A stretch of DNA of 64,000 nucleotides from Pollutimonas bauzanensis (GCF_900129885.1 NZ_FQXE01000001.1:248001-312000), one strand, 5' to 3'. Shown: positions 48,323 to 57,604, numbered from the stretch's first letter. Numbers and translations: made by a program. The notes: a model not told the origin generated them from the letters alone.

Positions 48323-49936
48323 ATGAAAATTATTACTGCCGAACAAGCTGCAGCATTGGTGCAAGACCGATGGATGATGACCATCGGAGGTTTTGGGCAT
48401 TGCGGATCTCCTGAAGCATTACTCGGTGCGTTGGAGCGGCGTTTTCTGAATCACGGCTCTCCCCGGGCGCTATCGATGATATTCGCTTCTGGCGCTGGCG
48501 ATCGTGCATCGAAAGGGATAAACCGACTCGCGCACGAAGGATTGCTTTCGACAATCATCGGCGGATTCTGGTCGCTCGCTCCCCGGCTGGGCGAGATGGT
48601 ACGCGACAATCAAATCCATGCGTACAACTGGCCCCAGGGCGTTGTTAGCCATATGTATCGCGCAATTGCGGGGGGACTACCCGGTGTCATTACAACAGTC
48701 GGACTTGGAACGTTTATAGAGCCACGCCTTGGCGGCGGCCGCCTCAACAAGAAAACCACTGACGACAGAATTGATCTCATCGAAGTTGATGGCAGCAATT
48801 TCCTGCTCTATAAAGCGCCGAGGCTGGACTGCGCGCTGCTTAGAGGAACCACAGCAGACAATAGCGGCAACGTAACGTTAGAAAAAGAGGCGAGCTTTCA
48901 AGATGTATTAGCCCAAGCGCAGGCAGTAAAAAATTCGGGTGGCATTGTTATCGTGCAAGTCCAAGACCTGGTTGCCGATGGCCATCTCAATCCTCAAGCC
49001 GTTAAGATTCCTGGCGTCCTAGTCGACTATGTAGTGTTGGCGGCCCCAGAGCAGCATTGGCAAACTTATGGGGAGCAGTTCAATGCTTCCTATTGCGGGA
49101 TTCAGAACAAGGGTGAGCCTCTGGTCCACGCAGACCTTCCCCAGGGCGCCAGGCGCATCATTGCACGACGCGCCATATTGGAACTACTGCGACACACCAA
49201 ATTGCGGAGAACCGAGCAGCCGCTTCTCGTAAATCTGGGTATTGGCATCCCTGAAAGTATTGCGGCGGTTGCCGAACGCAGCGGACTGCTTGGCCAAGGC
49301 TTTGTGTTCAGCGTGGAATCTGGTGCCATCGGTGGCTACCCAGCAGGTGGCAATTCTTTTGGGGCGATGGCAAATCCTCAAGCCATTTTGAATCAGGCCG
49401 AGCTTTTCGATTTCTATAATGGCGGGGGAATCGACATTGCCTTTCTCGGCTTTGGGGAAATCGACAGAAACTGTCGTATCAATGTCTCTGGATTAGGCAA
49501 TCGGATCAATGGTGTAGGTGGATTCGTCAATATATCTCAGGCAGCAAAACAACTGATCTTCTGCGGAACGTTTACAGCTTCTGGTCTGAAAGTGTCATAC
49601 AACGAAGGTGACGGCCTGCAAATTGAGACTGAAGGCAAAATTCGAAAGATTGTCGAGAAAGTCAGTCAAATCTGCTACGACCCAAATGGGCAGGCCCGTT
49701 GTCGTGCGGCCCTGCTGATTACGGAACGTGCTGTATTTAAAATCCATCGACACTATCTAGAAATAATCGAACTGGCGCCTGGCTGCACCTTGGCCCGGGA
49801 TATTATTCCTCACATAGATATAGAAATTGCTGTCAACAAGCAATTACAGCCTATGCCCACTGAGGCCTTCAGCGATGCGTCCCTAGCACAGCTATTCAAG
49901 CATCGCACTTTCAAGACCTTCAAAAAGGCGGCATAA
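48323..49936 (+). CDS. Family I CoA transferase, fused alpha and beta parts (propionate/acetate CoA-transferase type)
   Basis: A 537-residue CoA transferase joining both subunits in one chain: MKIITAEQAAALVQDRWMMT, the alpha-part CoA loop IGGFGHCGSPEALLGALER, then the beta part with LVNLGIGIPESIAAVAE and the catalytic glutamate region VFSVESGAIGGYPAGGNSFG. This matches Pct/YdiF enzymes, which move CoA between acetyl-CoA and other short acids. The acid here is unknown. GGGAGG precedes the start. It is the enzyme most informative about the island pathway, between the cupin and the FAD protein. Confidence 0.9.
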   Translation: MKIITAEQAAALVQDRWMMTIGGFGHCGSPEALLGALERRFLNHGSPRALSMIFASGAGDRASKGINRLAHEGLLSTIIGGFWSLAPRLGEMVRDNQIHAYNWPQGVVSHMYRAIAGGLPGVITTVGLGTFIEPRLGGGRLNKKTTDDRIDLIEVDGSNFLLYKAPRLDCALLRGTTADNSGNVTLEKEASFQDVLAQAQAVKNSGGIVIVQVQDLVADGHLNPQAVKIPGVLVDYVVLAAPEQHWQTYGEQFNASYCGIQNKGEPLVHADLPQGARRIIARRAILELLRHTKLRRTEQPLLVNLGIGIPESIAAVAERSGLLGQGFVFSVESGAIGGYPAGGNSFGAMANPQAILNQAELFDFYNGGGIDIAFLGFGEIDRNCRINVSGLGNRINGVGGFVNISQAAKQLIFCGTFTASGLKVSYNEGDGLQIETEGKIRKIVEKVSQICYDPNGQARCRAALLITERAVFKIHRHYLEIIELAPGCTLARDIIPHIDIEIAVNKQLQPMPTEAFSDASLAQLFKHRTFKTFKKAA

Positions 49937-50048
49937 GTTTTCATGTTTTTTTATCCAAGACGGTACCAAAAATCCTCAGTTATCCTTTTAGCCACGTCGG
50001 CTCTCAGGAAGTGTAGCGATCCGTCCATACACTCAAGGAGAAGCAACC

Positions 50049-51623
50049 ATGATATTCGGAAAAAAAACCTTGGCCATTGTTGGAGGAGGCTCGATCGCCA
50101 CCTCTGTGCTCCGGCAGCTATTGGATGAAATCATGAAGTCCGATAAGCGCTGCATTACTGACGTTATCGTTTTTGATCCCAACAATAAAGTAGGCGCTGG
50201 CATGGCCTATCAACTTGATAGTCCATCGAATCTTTTGAACACACGCGCCGGTACCATGTCGCCCATCGATGATGAGCCGGATCATTTTGTCAAATGGCTC
50301 AAGGCAAATCCCGCCAAGTGGGAGAGCCACTTTCCTAAGATACACATTTCAGAAGCCGCATTTCTGCCCCGCGGGCTCTTTGGCCTCTACCTTGATGATC
50401 TATTCCTTGAATCGGTCGAACGGCTTAATTCGATGGATGTTTCTGTACAACATGTAGAAATAGAAATCCGCGGAATGCGGCCAACTGCAGCGGGCTATGA
50501 ATTGCAAGCGGGATCATTGAGCTATTTTGCTGACGCTGTTGTTTTAGCCATTGGCAACCTGCATTCAGGGGAATGGGATCATCTTGTGCAAGAATCGGGA
50601 TATTTCAATTCGCCCTATCCATGCACTGACCTTGTAAATACAATCTCCCCGACGGAAACGGTTTGCATCCTTGGCACAGGCCTAAGCGCAATTGACGCCG
50701 TCGTATCTCTTGCAGATTCTGGCCATAGAGGAAAGTTGATTATGGCTTCAAGAGGAGGTCGCCTTCCAAGTGTTCGAGGTATCCATAACTCGAATTATTC
50801 ACCGGGGAAGCTCTCGCGCGACGCGATTAAGGACTTGCTCCATAGCGGCAATCAGAGTTTCAGTCTTACTCAGCTGTATACGCTTTTGATGGAAGAGATT
50901 GTTGCCGCTGACGGTTTACCATTTGATATCGACAGTATCCTGCGACCCCAAACCGGACCGCATCGATATCTCGATATCGAAGTGCAGGATGCGACCTCTA
51001 GCAACCGTGCGTGGCAATCGGTTCTGTATGGACTCAATGAGTCCATTGATCTTATTTGGCACCACCTGAATGATGCGGATAAAGCTCGTTTCGAGAAAGG
51101 CTTCAAAAGCCAATGGCTCGCCTACAGAGTTTCATTCCCTGTTGATAACGCGTTGAAGCTTCAGGAACTGATTCATTGCGATCAGCTTTCAGTATTCGGC
51201 GGAACTAAGCGATCATGGCGAGATGAAGCTTCGAATTCATTTGCGACCAGCATCGATGATCATCGCCTCGGTTTTAGAGCGACTTTATACAGCGACTCTC
51301 TCGTCAATGGCACTGGATTCACAGCCGATGCTGCCAAATGCAAGTCTAAGCTTGTTCGACAAATCCTTGATTCCGGCCTTGCTGCACCACACCCGTACGG
51401 AGGGATCGTCGTAGACTTCCATTCCAATGAACTTCGTACGCAAGCAGGCACACTGCTGCCAAATGTTTACGCGGTCGGTGCGCTAACTGCCGGTACTCAC
51501 TTCTGGACCAATGCTATGAACGTCAATGCACGCCTCGCCCATCAAGTGGTAAAGAACTTGACCCAGCGGGCAGATCGCGAGCCACGTAGTTCTTTTCTTA
51601 CTCGGCTGCCACAAGCGGCATAA
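50049..51623 (+). CDS. FAD/NAD(P)-binding protein
   Basis: A 524-residue flavoprotein of the FAD-NAD(P)-binding (NAD_binding_9) family. FAD site: LAIVGGGSIATSVLRQLL near residue 8, then VFDPNNKVGAGMAYQ. Second dinucleotide motif: VCILGTGLSAIDAVVSLADS near residue 205. The C-terminal part has NVYAVGALTAGTHFWTNAMN, which is usual in the family. Such proteins oxidise or dehydrogenate diverse metabolites; the reaction here is unknown. AAGGAG precedes the start. Last gene of the island run, about 110 bases after the CoA transferase gene. Confidence 0.85.
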   Translation: MIFGKKTLAIVGGGSIATSVLRQLLDEIMKSDKRCITDVIVFDPNNKVGAGMAYQLDSPSNLLNTRAGTMSPIDDEPDHFVKWLKANPAKWESHFPKIHISEAAFLPRGLFGLYLDDLFLESVERLNSMDVSVQHVEIEIRGMRPTAAGYELQAGSLSYFADAVVLAIGNLHSGEWDHLVQESGYFNSPYPCTDLVNTISPTETVCILGTGLSAIDAVVSLADSGHRGKLIMASRGGRLPSVRGIHNSNYSPGKLSRDAIKDLLHSGNQSFSLTQLYTLLMEEIVAADGLPFDIDSILRPQTGPHRYLDIEVQDATSSNRAWQSVLYGLNESIDLIWHHLNDADKARFEKGFKSQWLAYRVSFPVDNALKLQELIHCDQLSVFGGTKRSWRDEASNSFATSIDDHRLGFRATLYSDSLVNGTGFTADAAKCKSKLVRQILDSGLAAPHPYGGIVVDFHSNELRTQAGTLLPNVYAVGALTAGTHFWTNAMNVNARLAHQVVKNLTQRADREPRSSFLTRLPQAA

Positions 51624-52334
51624 CAAACCAAATTCCCCACGCCGTCAAGACGTGACGAGCCGCACGAGAGGACAGAGCCGGCGCCACGGTAAGATGCAGG
51701 CGTCGTAAACCGTCTGGATGACCCGGTGATCACCGTCGCGGCGCCTGCGCTGAGCACTGACATACCGGTGGATCTGGACCGCCTGCTGTGATCGGCGTAG
51801 CCTTGGCGCATCGTGATTGCGCTTGACGTAGCCTAGGTGTTGGAAGGCCTTGACGTCACGTTCGTGCGCTCATCGACTCGTTCGGCAGCACTCTCGAACG
51901 GCCGGAGGCGTTGGATCTAAAGTGCCGCCCAGGTCCGCTAGGCTACATAGGATCTAGACGTTTTGGCTACGTCTCTGCCTGCAAGTCAATATCAAGAAGC
52001 CTTTGCCCTTGCTCACAATCAAATTACCCCACCCTTTTTCACGGCGCGACACGGCTCCATCCAGACTCGTGCCTACTGGGCGCCCTGGCGACGAAAAGCA
52101 GGGATTTTCATTGATAGGCAGCCCGGGACTTCTCAATCTCTATTGCGGCAATCATTGACAGAGGGACTTAGCTGTCGGAGCATTGGTGTGGAGACTGCTA
52201 TCCACGCTGCAGGCAATGGCAAATCTCGCCGCCTTGGATATATTGACTCAGCCCCGCGTATTGGCGAAATTCGGCATTGCCATAACATCCGCTGATGTTG
52301 CCAGGCGTTTTGCTTAGGGGTAGAAGGTCCCGGC
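51624..52334. other. Non-coding debris at the right end of the island
   Basis: About 450 bases before the right repeat hold no intact frame. The stretch at 51690-51790 has the look of degraded coding sequence (plus strand VVNRLDDPVITVAAPALSTD), but I cannot name it. After the repeat, a short plus frame with GYIDSAPRIGEIRH recalls the aldo-keto reductase N-terminus but is frame-broken and incomplete. No tRNA, no transposase and no convincing promoter were seen. Confidence 0.45.
52076..52114. repeat. Right copy of the 39-bp direct repeat (dnaE2 3' end)
   Basis: Exact match to 44755-44793. The preceding codon (CTA against TTG) still encodes Leu, and sequence similarity stops beyond that on the left. 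Confidence 0.92.
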
Positions 52335-52808
52335 TCAATCCGTTTCCTTATTCACCAGTGCCTTGAGCCGGGCGGCGGTCAGCGTGCCGCTGATCGCCGC
52401 CCGGCTACCGTCGGCGCGAATCACCAAGGTGCGTGGCGTCTCACCCCCCCAGCGTGGATCAATCAGGTAATTCAAGCGCTGGGGCGACTCGTCGGCATAC
52501 GCGCGGGCTGGAATGCTTTCGGCGCGCGCGGAGCTCAGCCGTTTGATGATCGCATCGCGCTGCTCGATATCATCGGTGCTGACGGTGACGGCCTGAACGT
52601 CGGGATCGCTGGCGCTTAGCGCCGCCAGCTCGCGCAGATTGGCCTCGCAGTAGGCACAATACAGCGCCCATAGCGCGATGACGCGCACCCCATGGGCGGG
52701 CGGCTTCAGCAAAGCCGGCACGTCCCCGGCGGCCAAGGGTTCCAGCGGCGCAGCAGCCGCCGGAAAAGCCATCAATAGTGAAATGAGCAGAAGAAATAAT
52801 TTCATCAT
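52335..52808 (-). CDS. TlpA-like periplasmic thioredoxin family protein
   Basis: A 157-residue protein with signal peptide (MMKLFLLLISLLMAFPAAAA) and a thioredoxin fold with the redox motif CAYC in VRVIALWALYCAYCEANLRE. The rest follows TlpA/ResA-like proteins (DVQAVTVSTDDIEQRDAIIK, then TPRTLVIRADGSRAAISGTL). It would reduce disulfides or deliver electrons in the periplasm, for example to metal-binding cysteines. Its ATG overlaps the stop of the sialidase-like gene by four bases (ATGA), so the two are translationally coupled. The CECC motif of that partner is a possible target. Confidence 0.87.
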   Translation of the reverse strand: MMKLFLLLISLLMAFPAAAAPLEPLAAGDVPALLKPPAHGVRVIALWALYCAYCEANLRELAALSASDPDVQAVTVSTDDIEQRDAIIKRLSSARAESIPARAYADESPQRLNYLIDPRWGGETPRTLVIRADGSRAAISGTLTAARLKALVNKETD

Positions 52809-54007
52809 TGTGCAGACTCGCTTGTCGATACCAGACGAAAGCCGCTGGCGGTATCCCACGCCACGAAGGCGCGATTTTTATTGTTCAACAGCAATTGCGG
52901 GGAACCCGCAGCCGAATCGCTGCGGGCCATTTCACGGGCGGCATTAAAATGGACGCCGCCATCGGCGGACTCGCGCAGCATGAGTTTTATGCCCTCGGCG
53001 TCCACTTGATTCCAGGCGATCCATACTTGCCGGCCCGCCGCCGCGACATCAGCGTGCGCCGCGCCAAGCTGCGCGATCGCCAGCAGATGCCGCGGCGGCT
53101 GCCCCGGCTCCAGCTGCCCATACCAGATGGTTGGCATATTGTCCTTGGCGGAAAACCACAGGGCATGGCGTATGCCGTCAGCCCCGACGGCCAAACCCGG
53201 CCCTTGATGCGGGCATGCTTCAACATGCCACTGCGTGTAGGTGGCGCGGGCCGGCTCGTCCACGATGGAACCATTCCGCAACAGGGCATAGGTATGGTCG
53301 CGGATATCGCCGGGATAATCGGAGCGCCAGATGGCGGCGATAGCGTCGTCCGGCGCCCGCGACAATGCGATGCGGCAACACTCGCAGCTATGATCGGCCA
53401 ACTTGTGTTCCGGGCCAAAGCTTGCCCCATGATCATTCGACCACGCATAGTAGACCGCCGTGCCAAGATAGTCTTTCCCCTGCGACTTGGCCGCTTCGAA
53501 ATCGCGCCGATCGATCCAGGAAATCAGGACGCGCCCCTTGGCATCGACCGCCAAGGCCTCAAGCCGGTGTGTGATCTCGGCGCTATCGCGATGCACCCTG
53601 ATTGGTTCGGAAAAATGCTTGCCGCCGTCCAGCGAACGAGCGAAAAGCACGCGCCCCGTATAGGGTTTGGGCAGCGACTCGATCCAGCTGATGTAGATTT
53701 CCCCTTTTTCGCCAAGCGCGATTTTGGGCCTATCTTCCCCCATGGTAAGAATCGGCGACGCCTTGGCGTTGACCACGGCCGGCGCGCTCAGTGTGCGACC
53801 GAGATCGTCCGAATGACGCAGCAACACGTGGTCCCCGCTGGCGCTGACCACCCATAGACGCCCATCGGCTCCGAACGCGGCGCTGGTGGCCACCGCCGAT
53901 TTCATGCTGTGATGGCTCATTTGCATACCCGCATGGGCAAAGAGACTCCATGGCATGGCAACAAGGGCCAGAAACAATAATAGACGTGATAATTTACTCA
54001 TTTTCAT
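52805..54007 (-). CDS. Exported BNR/sialidase-fold protein with a CECC motif
   Basis: A 400-residue protein with a signal peptide (ending SLFAHAG) and a His/Met-rich mature start (MQMSHHSM). Repeated Asp-box-like blades follow (SDDLGRTLSAP, SLDGGKHFSEP, SNDHGASFGPE, SADGGVHFNAA), the beta-propeller signature read by databases as exo-alpha-sialidase. The centre contains LADHSCECCRIALSRAPDD. The conserved Cys cluster with nearby His argues for metal or disulfide chemistry rather than sialic acid cleavage. It is encoded between the TonB receptor and the TlpA-like protein; a role in a metal uptake path is inference. Confidence 0.8.
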   Translation of the reverse strand: MKMSKLSRLLLFLALVAMPWSLFAHAGMQMSHHSMKSAVATSAAFGADGRLWVVSASGDHVLLRHSDDLGRTLSAPAVVNAKASPILTMGEDRPKIALGEKGEIYISWIESLPKPYTGRVLFARSLDGGKHFSEPIRVHRDSAEITHRLEALAVDAKGRVLISWIDRRDFEAAKSQGKDYLGTAVYYAWSNDHGASFGPEHKLADHSCECCRIALSRAPDDAIAAIWRSDYPGDIRDHTYALLRNGSIVDEPARATYTQWHVEACPHQGPGLAVGADGIRHALWFSAKDNMPTIWYGQLEPGQPPRHLLAIAQLGAAHADVAAAGRQVWIAWNQVDAEGIKLMLRESADGGVHFNAAREMARSDSAAGSPQLLLNNKNRAFVAWDTASGFRLVSTSESAQ

Positions 54008-54093
54008 ACCTTTACAGTGAATATCATCGACGGCTCCTTCTCATTCACAAGCAATATGGCCGCTTGTCGAGAGGATAGGATCGAATGGCCTGC

Positions 54094-56421
54094 TCACATC
54101 CGCAGTCGGGCTTCGGCATATAAGGTGCGCCCCGGATAAGGGTGGTACACGAAATACCGCTGGTCAAAGAGGTTGTCCACGCCCACGCTCACCTCGCTGT
54201 AGCGGTTCACCTTGTAGGTAAACTTTGCATCCGCGACGGTGTAGGTGCTGGTCCCGCCGAATACGTTGGGATTGGTGTCGTCGTTGGTGAGCGTGTTGTA
54301 CTGGCGCCCGGAATAGCGAACGCCAGCCGTGACCGATGCGCGCTCGCCAATGTGGTAGGTGCCAACCAGATTGGCGCGCCACAGCGGAACGCGGTAGAAA
54401 TATTTGCCGACCGTAGCGGGATTTTGGGAATTTGCCCGGATTCTGGACTGTGTGTAGGCCACGTTCGCCATCACATCCAGCCCCTGGACACCGACGTCCT
54501 GCCCCTGGTAACTGAGCTCGGCCCCGCGGGAACGGACCTTATCGATATTCTGGAAGTTCGTGACGTTTGGGATTACCGTCGTATCGGTCTGGCTGAAGAT
54601 CGTATTTTTGACATCATCCTGAAACAGCGAGAGCCGGAACAAGCCATTCCAATGCGCCCACTCGGCAGTCAACTCCTTGGATAAGCCGTTTTCAGCTTGC
54701 AGGTCCGGATTGTTGTTGATGATCGACGAGCCATTGATCTGGCCTTGAAAGAGTTCGCCGGCGGTCGGAAAGCGATAAGCCCGGCCAACCGACGCGCGCA
54801 GCGTCAGGTCGTCGGTGGCTTCAAACGACAACGACGCTTTCGGCGAGACGTGCTGCTGGGCTACGCTGGCGTAGGGCAGGCGCACGGCCCCCAGCGCCTG
54901 CGACCCGTCATATGCGTGCCAGTCCTCATAGCGCAGACCGTACACGAATTTCCAGCGCGGCAGGAATTTCCACGCATCTTGCGCATAAAACGCCTGGGTG
55001 CGAGTTCTGCCGGCGAACGCATTGGCAAGCGAGGAGCCCTGCCCCTCCTTCCATTGGAGCGTGCCAAAAGTCGTGTTATTTACGAAATAGGTGTCGAAGT
55101 GATAGCCGAGTGTCAGCCAGTGCGCGGCAAGCCCGGGCGCGGGCCTTGCCGGCGTGTAGGTGGCTTTCAGATCGAGCGTCTTCCAGCCCGTGCCGTCGCC
55201 AAAGGTGGCCAAGCCCGGCCCATTGCCAGGTCCACCCGCATTGGCCGTGCGCGCCACGCTGTTGCCAACGCTGTAGTAGGATGCAAGGGCTTCGCCATTC
55301 CATCCCGTGGCGCGACGGGTTTTCAGCGACAGGCCATATAGCCAGTTTTCGCTCTCGCCGCGGCTTGGCGCGAGCGCCGAGGCCGGAATCGCGTAATGGT
55401 AGCCGCCGATATTGACATTGCCGCTGTAGACCGGATTGCCGTCGGCGTCGCGCAGGAAGGTGGACGTTTCGCTGCTGTAGCGCTGATGCCAGTAGCCCAG
55501 CGTGGCACCGGCTTGAAGGGTCGGCGTGAAATCATATTGCAGCTTGAGCTTGAACTGGTCCTGAATCGTGTGTTGAATCCCTCCACCGTTCACGCCCAGC
55601 ACGGCTGTCGGCACATTGGTCTGGTTGTCATAGAAGTGCGCCCCCGTCACCGGCGTGTCGGTCGCGTTGGCGGGCGTGCCCGATTGCGCCAATGTGGCGA
55701 ACTGCATCGGCTGGCTGGTGTTCTCCAGATGATTGACCCCCAGCAGATACGAGAGCTTGCCGACCTTGTCGCCGATCGAGGCGGATTGCTCGCTGCCGTT
55801 GAAACTGCGATCGACCCCGAACAGGCTGAAGTGCTGGGTAAATGCCTTGACGTCCGCGTGGGCCTCGAATTCGTCTGGCATGCGCGTGGTGATCAGCACG
55901 GTCGCGCCCAGCGAATTTCCAGGATAGAGCGCTGAGAACGGCCCATAGGCGACGTCCACGCGTTCGATATCGTCGGGAAACACCATCGACCAGCTTGGCG
56001 GGAATGAATAGCCATTCCCCAGCAAATTGCTCAGCAACAAGCCATCGGCATAGACCAGGCCGCGTGCGCTCTGTATGTTGTTTGTGCCGCGTACGGCGAT
56101 GGTCGAGTTCAAGTCGCCGATGAAACGTTTGCGCACCGCCAGGTTCGGCAGGTATTTGAGCGTATCTTCGGTATTGACGACGTTCCAGTTCTGGAACTGT
56201 TCGCGCGTGACCGACTCGGTGGATGCCGGGCTATTCGGATCGGTGGCGGGCCGCGAGCCGCCAGAGGCCGTGACGGTAATCGCGGGCAGCACCATTGAAG
56301 TTGCGGGATCGGCGGCGTGGGCCAATGCGGGAGCGAGCATGAAGGGCAAGAGGCGAACCCAGGCCTGTGTGGCCGTTCGGCTCGCGCGCGCGGGTGCGCC
56401 GCGTGGAGCAGAGTGATACAT
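54094..56421 (-). CDS. TonB-dependent outer-membrane receptor
   Basis: Receptor of 775 residues: signal peptide ending in ALAHAADPA, plug domain (TEDTLKYLPNLAVRKRFIGD, then STIAVRGTNNIQSARGLVYA and GPFSALYPGNSLGATVLITT), and a 22-strand barrel region ending with GRTLYAEARLRM. It lacks the STN signalling domain, so it is not FecIR-type. The ligand is unknown. Its partners (DUF2946 upstream; sialidase-like and TlpA-like downstream) suggest copper or another metal complex rather than an iron siderophore. GGAATTACT before the ATG supports the start. Confidence 0.9.
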   Translation of the reverse strand: MYHSAPRGAPARASRTATQAWVRLLPFMLAPALAHAADPATSMVLPAITVTASGGSRPATDPNSPASTESVTREQFQNWNVVNTEDTLKYLPNLAVRKRFIGDLNSTIAVRGTNNIQSARGLVYADGLLLSNLLGNGYSFPPSWSMVFPDDIERVDVAYGPFSALYPGNSLGATVLITTRMPDEFEAHADVKAFTQHFSLFGVDRSFNGSEQSASIGDKVGKLSYLLGVNHLENTSQPMQFATLAQSGTPANATDTPVTGAHFYDNQTNVPTAVLGVNGGGIQHTIQDQFKLKLQYDFTPTLQAGATLGYWHQRYSSETSTFLRDADGNPVYSGNVNIGGYHYAIPASALAPSRGESENWLYGLSLKTRRATGWNGEALASYYSVGNSVARTANAGGPGNGPGLATFGDGTGWKTLDLKATYTPARPAPGLAAHWLTLGYHFDTYFVNNTTFGTLQWKEGQGSSLANAFAGRTRTQAFYAQDAWKFLPRWKFVYGLRYEDWHAYDGSQALGAVRLPYASVAQQHVSPKASLSFEATDDLTLRASVGRAYRFPTAGELFQGQINGSSIINNNPDLQAENGLSKELTAEWAHWNGLFRLSLFQDDVKNTIFSQTDTTVIPNVTNFQNIDKVRSRGAELSYQGQDVGVQGLDVMANVAYTQSRIRANSQNPATVGKYFYRVPLWRANLVGTYHIGERASVTAGVRYSGRQYNTLTNDDTNPNVFGGTSTYTVADAKFTYKVNRYSEVSVGVDNLFDQRYFVYHPYPGRTLYAEARLRM

Positions 56422-56493
56422 AGTAATTCCGGACGATGTCGAGACGAGTCAGTGCGTCCAGGCTGGGCGCGTTGACTGATGGCAGCAGATCGA

Positions 56494-56889
56494 TCAGGAA
56501 AGAAGGGGCGGACCGCGTGGACGGCCGGATGGAAATGCGCCCGTGGGTGTAAAACGTATGCCGAGAGGCGTGACGAGTGTCGTCAGCAGAAGTGGCGTTA
56601 CGGTTGGCTGAGGAGGTGGAACTGAAAGGAGAACCGCATTGTGTTCAAGCAGATCGCAGTAGCCGCAGGCGCTCAGCAGATCGGTTCGCGCATCATGATG
56701 CTCGCCGACATGAATGCGCTCTACGAGAACGGTATGCTGCCCATCCGGCCCACTCGCGCTCAAGCAGATGGGCAGTACCAGATCCTGCGACGCATGGACG
56801 AGATGGCTGACAGTGGGCGCAAGCACGACCAGCCACATGGCAAACAAGCCAAGCCATGCTGTCAGACGTTTATGCGCTCTCGGGGTCAT
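56494..56889 (-). CDS. DUF2946 family protein
   Basis: A 131-residue protein with an N-terminal signal/membrane helix (LTAWLGLFAMWLVVLAPTVS) and the DUF2946 hallmark CGYCDLLEHNAVLLSVPPPQ, plus a further Cys in VLPICLSASGPDG. DUF2946 genes are often next to TonB receptors for copper; their function is not established. The start is uncertain: MTPRAHKR at 56889 was chosen, but GTG 56940 is also open. It lies 72 bases upstream of the receptor gene on the same strand, so it probably leads the four-gene unit. Confidence 0.8.
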   Translation of the reverse strand: MTPRAHKRLTAWLGLFAMWLVVLAPTVSHLVHASQDLVLPICLSASGPDGQHTVLVERIHVGEHHDARTDLLSACGYCDLLEHNAVLLSVPPPQPTVTPLLLTTLVTPLGIRFTPTGAFPSGRPRGPPLLS

Positions 56890-57006
56890 AATGCGCAATA
56901 TTAACAGCCTTGAACGCGGCCAGCCATGATCGCAAGGCACTCGGCCGCAGCGACTTTCCCTGTATTGTTCTCGGGGGCCCTAATAATGGATACGCTGCGT
57001 TTCCGC

Positions 57007-57243
57007 TCATGCTTTGCGTATGGGACCGGGATATTCGCCAATGCGCTCATCGGCGGTCGGAAGGGTAATGCCTTCGATGGTCGCCTGTGCAATCAACAGG
57101 CGGTCGAATGGATCTTTATGGATGGCGGGCAGGCTGTCGACCGCAACAATATGTTCACTTGTGATAGCCAGCTCTTGATAGCCATTATCAAGCAGCGCAC
57201 GGCGCAGCAGGCGCGCATCGACCCGTGCACGGTTTCGAGCCAA
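57007..57243 (-). pseudogene. C-terminal fragment of a VapC-type PIN toxin
   Basis: The frame VDARLLRRALLDNGYQELAI, TSEHIVAVDSLPAIHKDPFD, RLLIAQATIEGITLPTADER then YPGPIRKA is the second half of a PIN-domain toxin, with the conserved HKDPFDRLLIAQA and TADER acidic residues. The first half, with the catalytic Asp at the N-terminus, is missing. The frame beyond about 57225 is unrelated sequence, so it is truncated. Confidence 0.78.
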
Positions 57244-57284
57244 GCTTTGTCAGAACAGACCCAACGCAATCGGCGAGCGCTGGT

Positions 57285-57604
57285 AAAAAAAGAAGGCACT
57301 CATTTCCAGTGCGCAATTGTGGCAGGCGCTCTCGCTCACGCGCCAGGCGGTCAGCGCCGCGACGCGCAGCGGGCGGCTATTTACGGTCGACGTGGAGGGA
57401 GACGTCTACTACCCTGCCTTCTTCGCCGACGGGTCGGTGGATCGTGCGACGCTGGAGAAAGTTTCCAGGCAACTTGGCCGCCTGCCGGGTTGGACGAAAT
57501 TGGAATACTGCCAGTTGGTTTCGCTATCATCGAATTTCCAGCTCACTGGCATGGCAATCGATAGCCCTGTTGCCGAAACGCATGAACCTGCGAGCCTCTC
57601 GTAA
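57285..57604 (+). pseudogene. Remnant of an antitoxin-like DNA-binding protein
   Basis: An open frame from about 57285, preceded by a TAA and lacking an ATG, reads ALISSAQLWQALSLTRQAVS, RSGRLFTVDVEGDVYYPAFF, then GSVDRATLEKVSRQLGRLPG. This is the helix-turn-helix plus conserved YYPAFFAD segment of a family of small DNA-binding proteins often linked to RES-type toxins. After WTK the expected C-terminus is lost and unrelated sequence follows. A TTG at 57317 could start a shortened product. Adjacent to the PIN fragment, but not obviously its antitoxin. Confidence 0.55.

Larger units (their letters stand above)
44794..52075. mobile_element. Accessory island bounded by 39-bp direct repeats of the dnaE2 3' end
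   Basis: Between the two repeats lie gene fragments (GNAT and DksA-like), an F420-reductase-like gene, and a lower-GC block (about 45.9-51.6 kb) of a LysR regulator, DMT exporter, cupin, CoA transferase and FAD/NAD(P) protein, then about 450 bases of non-coding debris. No integrase or transposase is visible, so the mechanism is unknown: site-specific insertion at the gene end, or duplication by recombination. The island reading is inferred from the repeat, composition and fragments. Confidence 0.6.

Noticed and set aside
44794-52075. Transposase, integrase or tRNA-linked attachment site for the island
   Set aside because: None could be recognised; the repeat is the end of dnaE2, not a tRNA gene.
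52115-52290. Short plus frame resembling an aldo-keto reductase N-terminus
   Set aside because: Only GYIDSAPRIGE matches, the frame is broken, and no further family motif is found.
56890-57006. Possible Fur or Zur box upstream of the DUF2946 gene
   Set aside because: The AT-rich stretch near 56960-56990 does not form a convincing inverted repeat of either consensus.
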